From Lysobacter antibioticus (GTDB lineage: Bacteria > Pseudomonadota > Gammaproteobacteria > Xanthomonadales > Xanthomonadaceae): 33,182 bases of DNA. Below, in pieces: positions 32,942 through 33,182 of this stretch. Each line of letters opens with the position of its first letter. Position 1 is the stretch's first letter. The translations under genes and the position numbers were made by a program. Where the stretch lies: NCBI RefSeq assembly GCF_001442535.1, contig NZ_CP013141.1, forward strand, positions 5,215,035-5,248,216, read 5' to 3'. Below the pieces are notes generated by a model. The model was not told the DNA's origin. It ran no database searches and worked only from the letters and a program-made list of their open reading frames with translations.

Positions 32942-33182
32942 ATGTCGACCACGCCCCCCGCTCCGTCGCGCCGCTCCTTCGATTTCGCCGCCTGGCGTCC
33001 TTCCGGCAAGGCCTGGCTGCTGGTCTTGGCGGCTTTCGCCATCGGCCTGGGGCTGTTCGCGTGGGTGTGGTCGAGCAACCGCAACCGCAGCGACGATTTC
33101 TATCGCGCCGACGGCGCGCTGCCGGCCGGTACGACGCCGCAATACGCGCCCTTGCCGACGCCGGCCGGGGCCGGCGGCGACG
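32942..33182 (+). CDS. Membrane-anchored protein with Pro/Ala-rich tail (partial)
   Basis: The frame opens with ATG 32942 and runs off the window, so only 80 codons are visible. A Pro/Ser-rich start (STTPPAPSRRSFDFAAWRP) is followed by one membrane helix (about residues 24-43, AWLLVLAAFAIGLGLFAWVW) and a Pro/Gly/Ala/Thr-rich segment (DGALPAGTTPQYAPLPTPAG). It is probably a single-pass inner-membrane protein facing the periplasm. The family cannot be named from this part. It is divergent from serS across a 182-bp gap in which I see no clear promoter. Confidence 0.7.
   Translation, partial: MSTTPPAPSRRSFDFAAWRPSGKAWLLVLAAFAIGLGLFAWVWSSNRNRSDDFYRADGALPAGTTPQYAPLPTPAGAGGD

Overview
The window looks like chromosome from a high-GC gammaproteobacterium of the Xanthomonadaceae, most likely Lysobacter or a close relative. 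The reasons are a strongly GC-biased third codon position, an nfuA gene followed by a proline-rich TonB-like membrane protein, a divergent rluC/rne pair, an RNase E close to the E. coli enzyme over its catalytic half, a GTAG-type REP hairpin doublet of the kind known from Stenotrophomonas and its relatives, and many secreted hydrolases of unknown substrate. The genus is inferred; no marker here settles it.

Positions 1-9700 are mostly conserved core. A minus-strand pair (nfuA, then a TonB-like proline-rich membrane protein cut by the window edge) diverges from phhB and a small TonB-C-fold lipoprotein. rluC then diverges from rne across a roughly 500-bp gap that probably encodes a long structured rne leader. 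A strong intrinsic terminator closes rne, and a GacA/UvrY-type response regulator faces it. A secreted M28 peptidase and a PEP mutase/isocitrate lyase-family enzyme follow.

Positions 9700-27700 are a patchwork of single genes in alternating orientation, many exported: a small lipoprotein, a membrane protein with a Gly/Cys-rich tail (GRDP-like plus TIGR04222-like), a clan GH-A glycosidase, an alpha/beta hydrolase, two HExxH metallopeptidase candidates, a c-type cytochrome candidate, a saccharopine dehydrogenase-like reductase, a divergent serine beta-lactamase-fold protein, an exported isochorismatase-family hydrolase with an adjacent LysR gene, a protein with two TonB-C-like halves, and several small hypotheticals. 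Most convergent gene ends carry perfect or near-perfect inverted repeats. Two intergenic gaps hold structures that the genes do not explain: the REP doublet at 10900-10982 and three hairpins at 14187-14327.

Positions 27700-28960 are visibly richer in A/T than the rest and hold only hypothetical genes. They abut the 3' end of a tRNA-Ser(UGA), which suggests a small acquired segment. Positions 29050-33182 return to ordinary sequence: tandem hairpins with identical loops, a LysR regulator divergent from azoR with a clear operator-like dyad between them, serS with a small membrane-protein gene downstream, and the start of a further membrane-anchored protein at the right edge.

I found no CRISPR array, insertion sequence, phage module or biosynthetic cluster. 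The best candidates for undescribed biology are the RNA-like hairpin arrays, the Gly/Cys-tailed membrane protein, and the A/T-rich segment beside tRNA-Ser.
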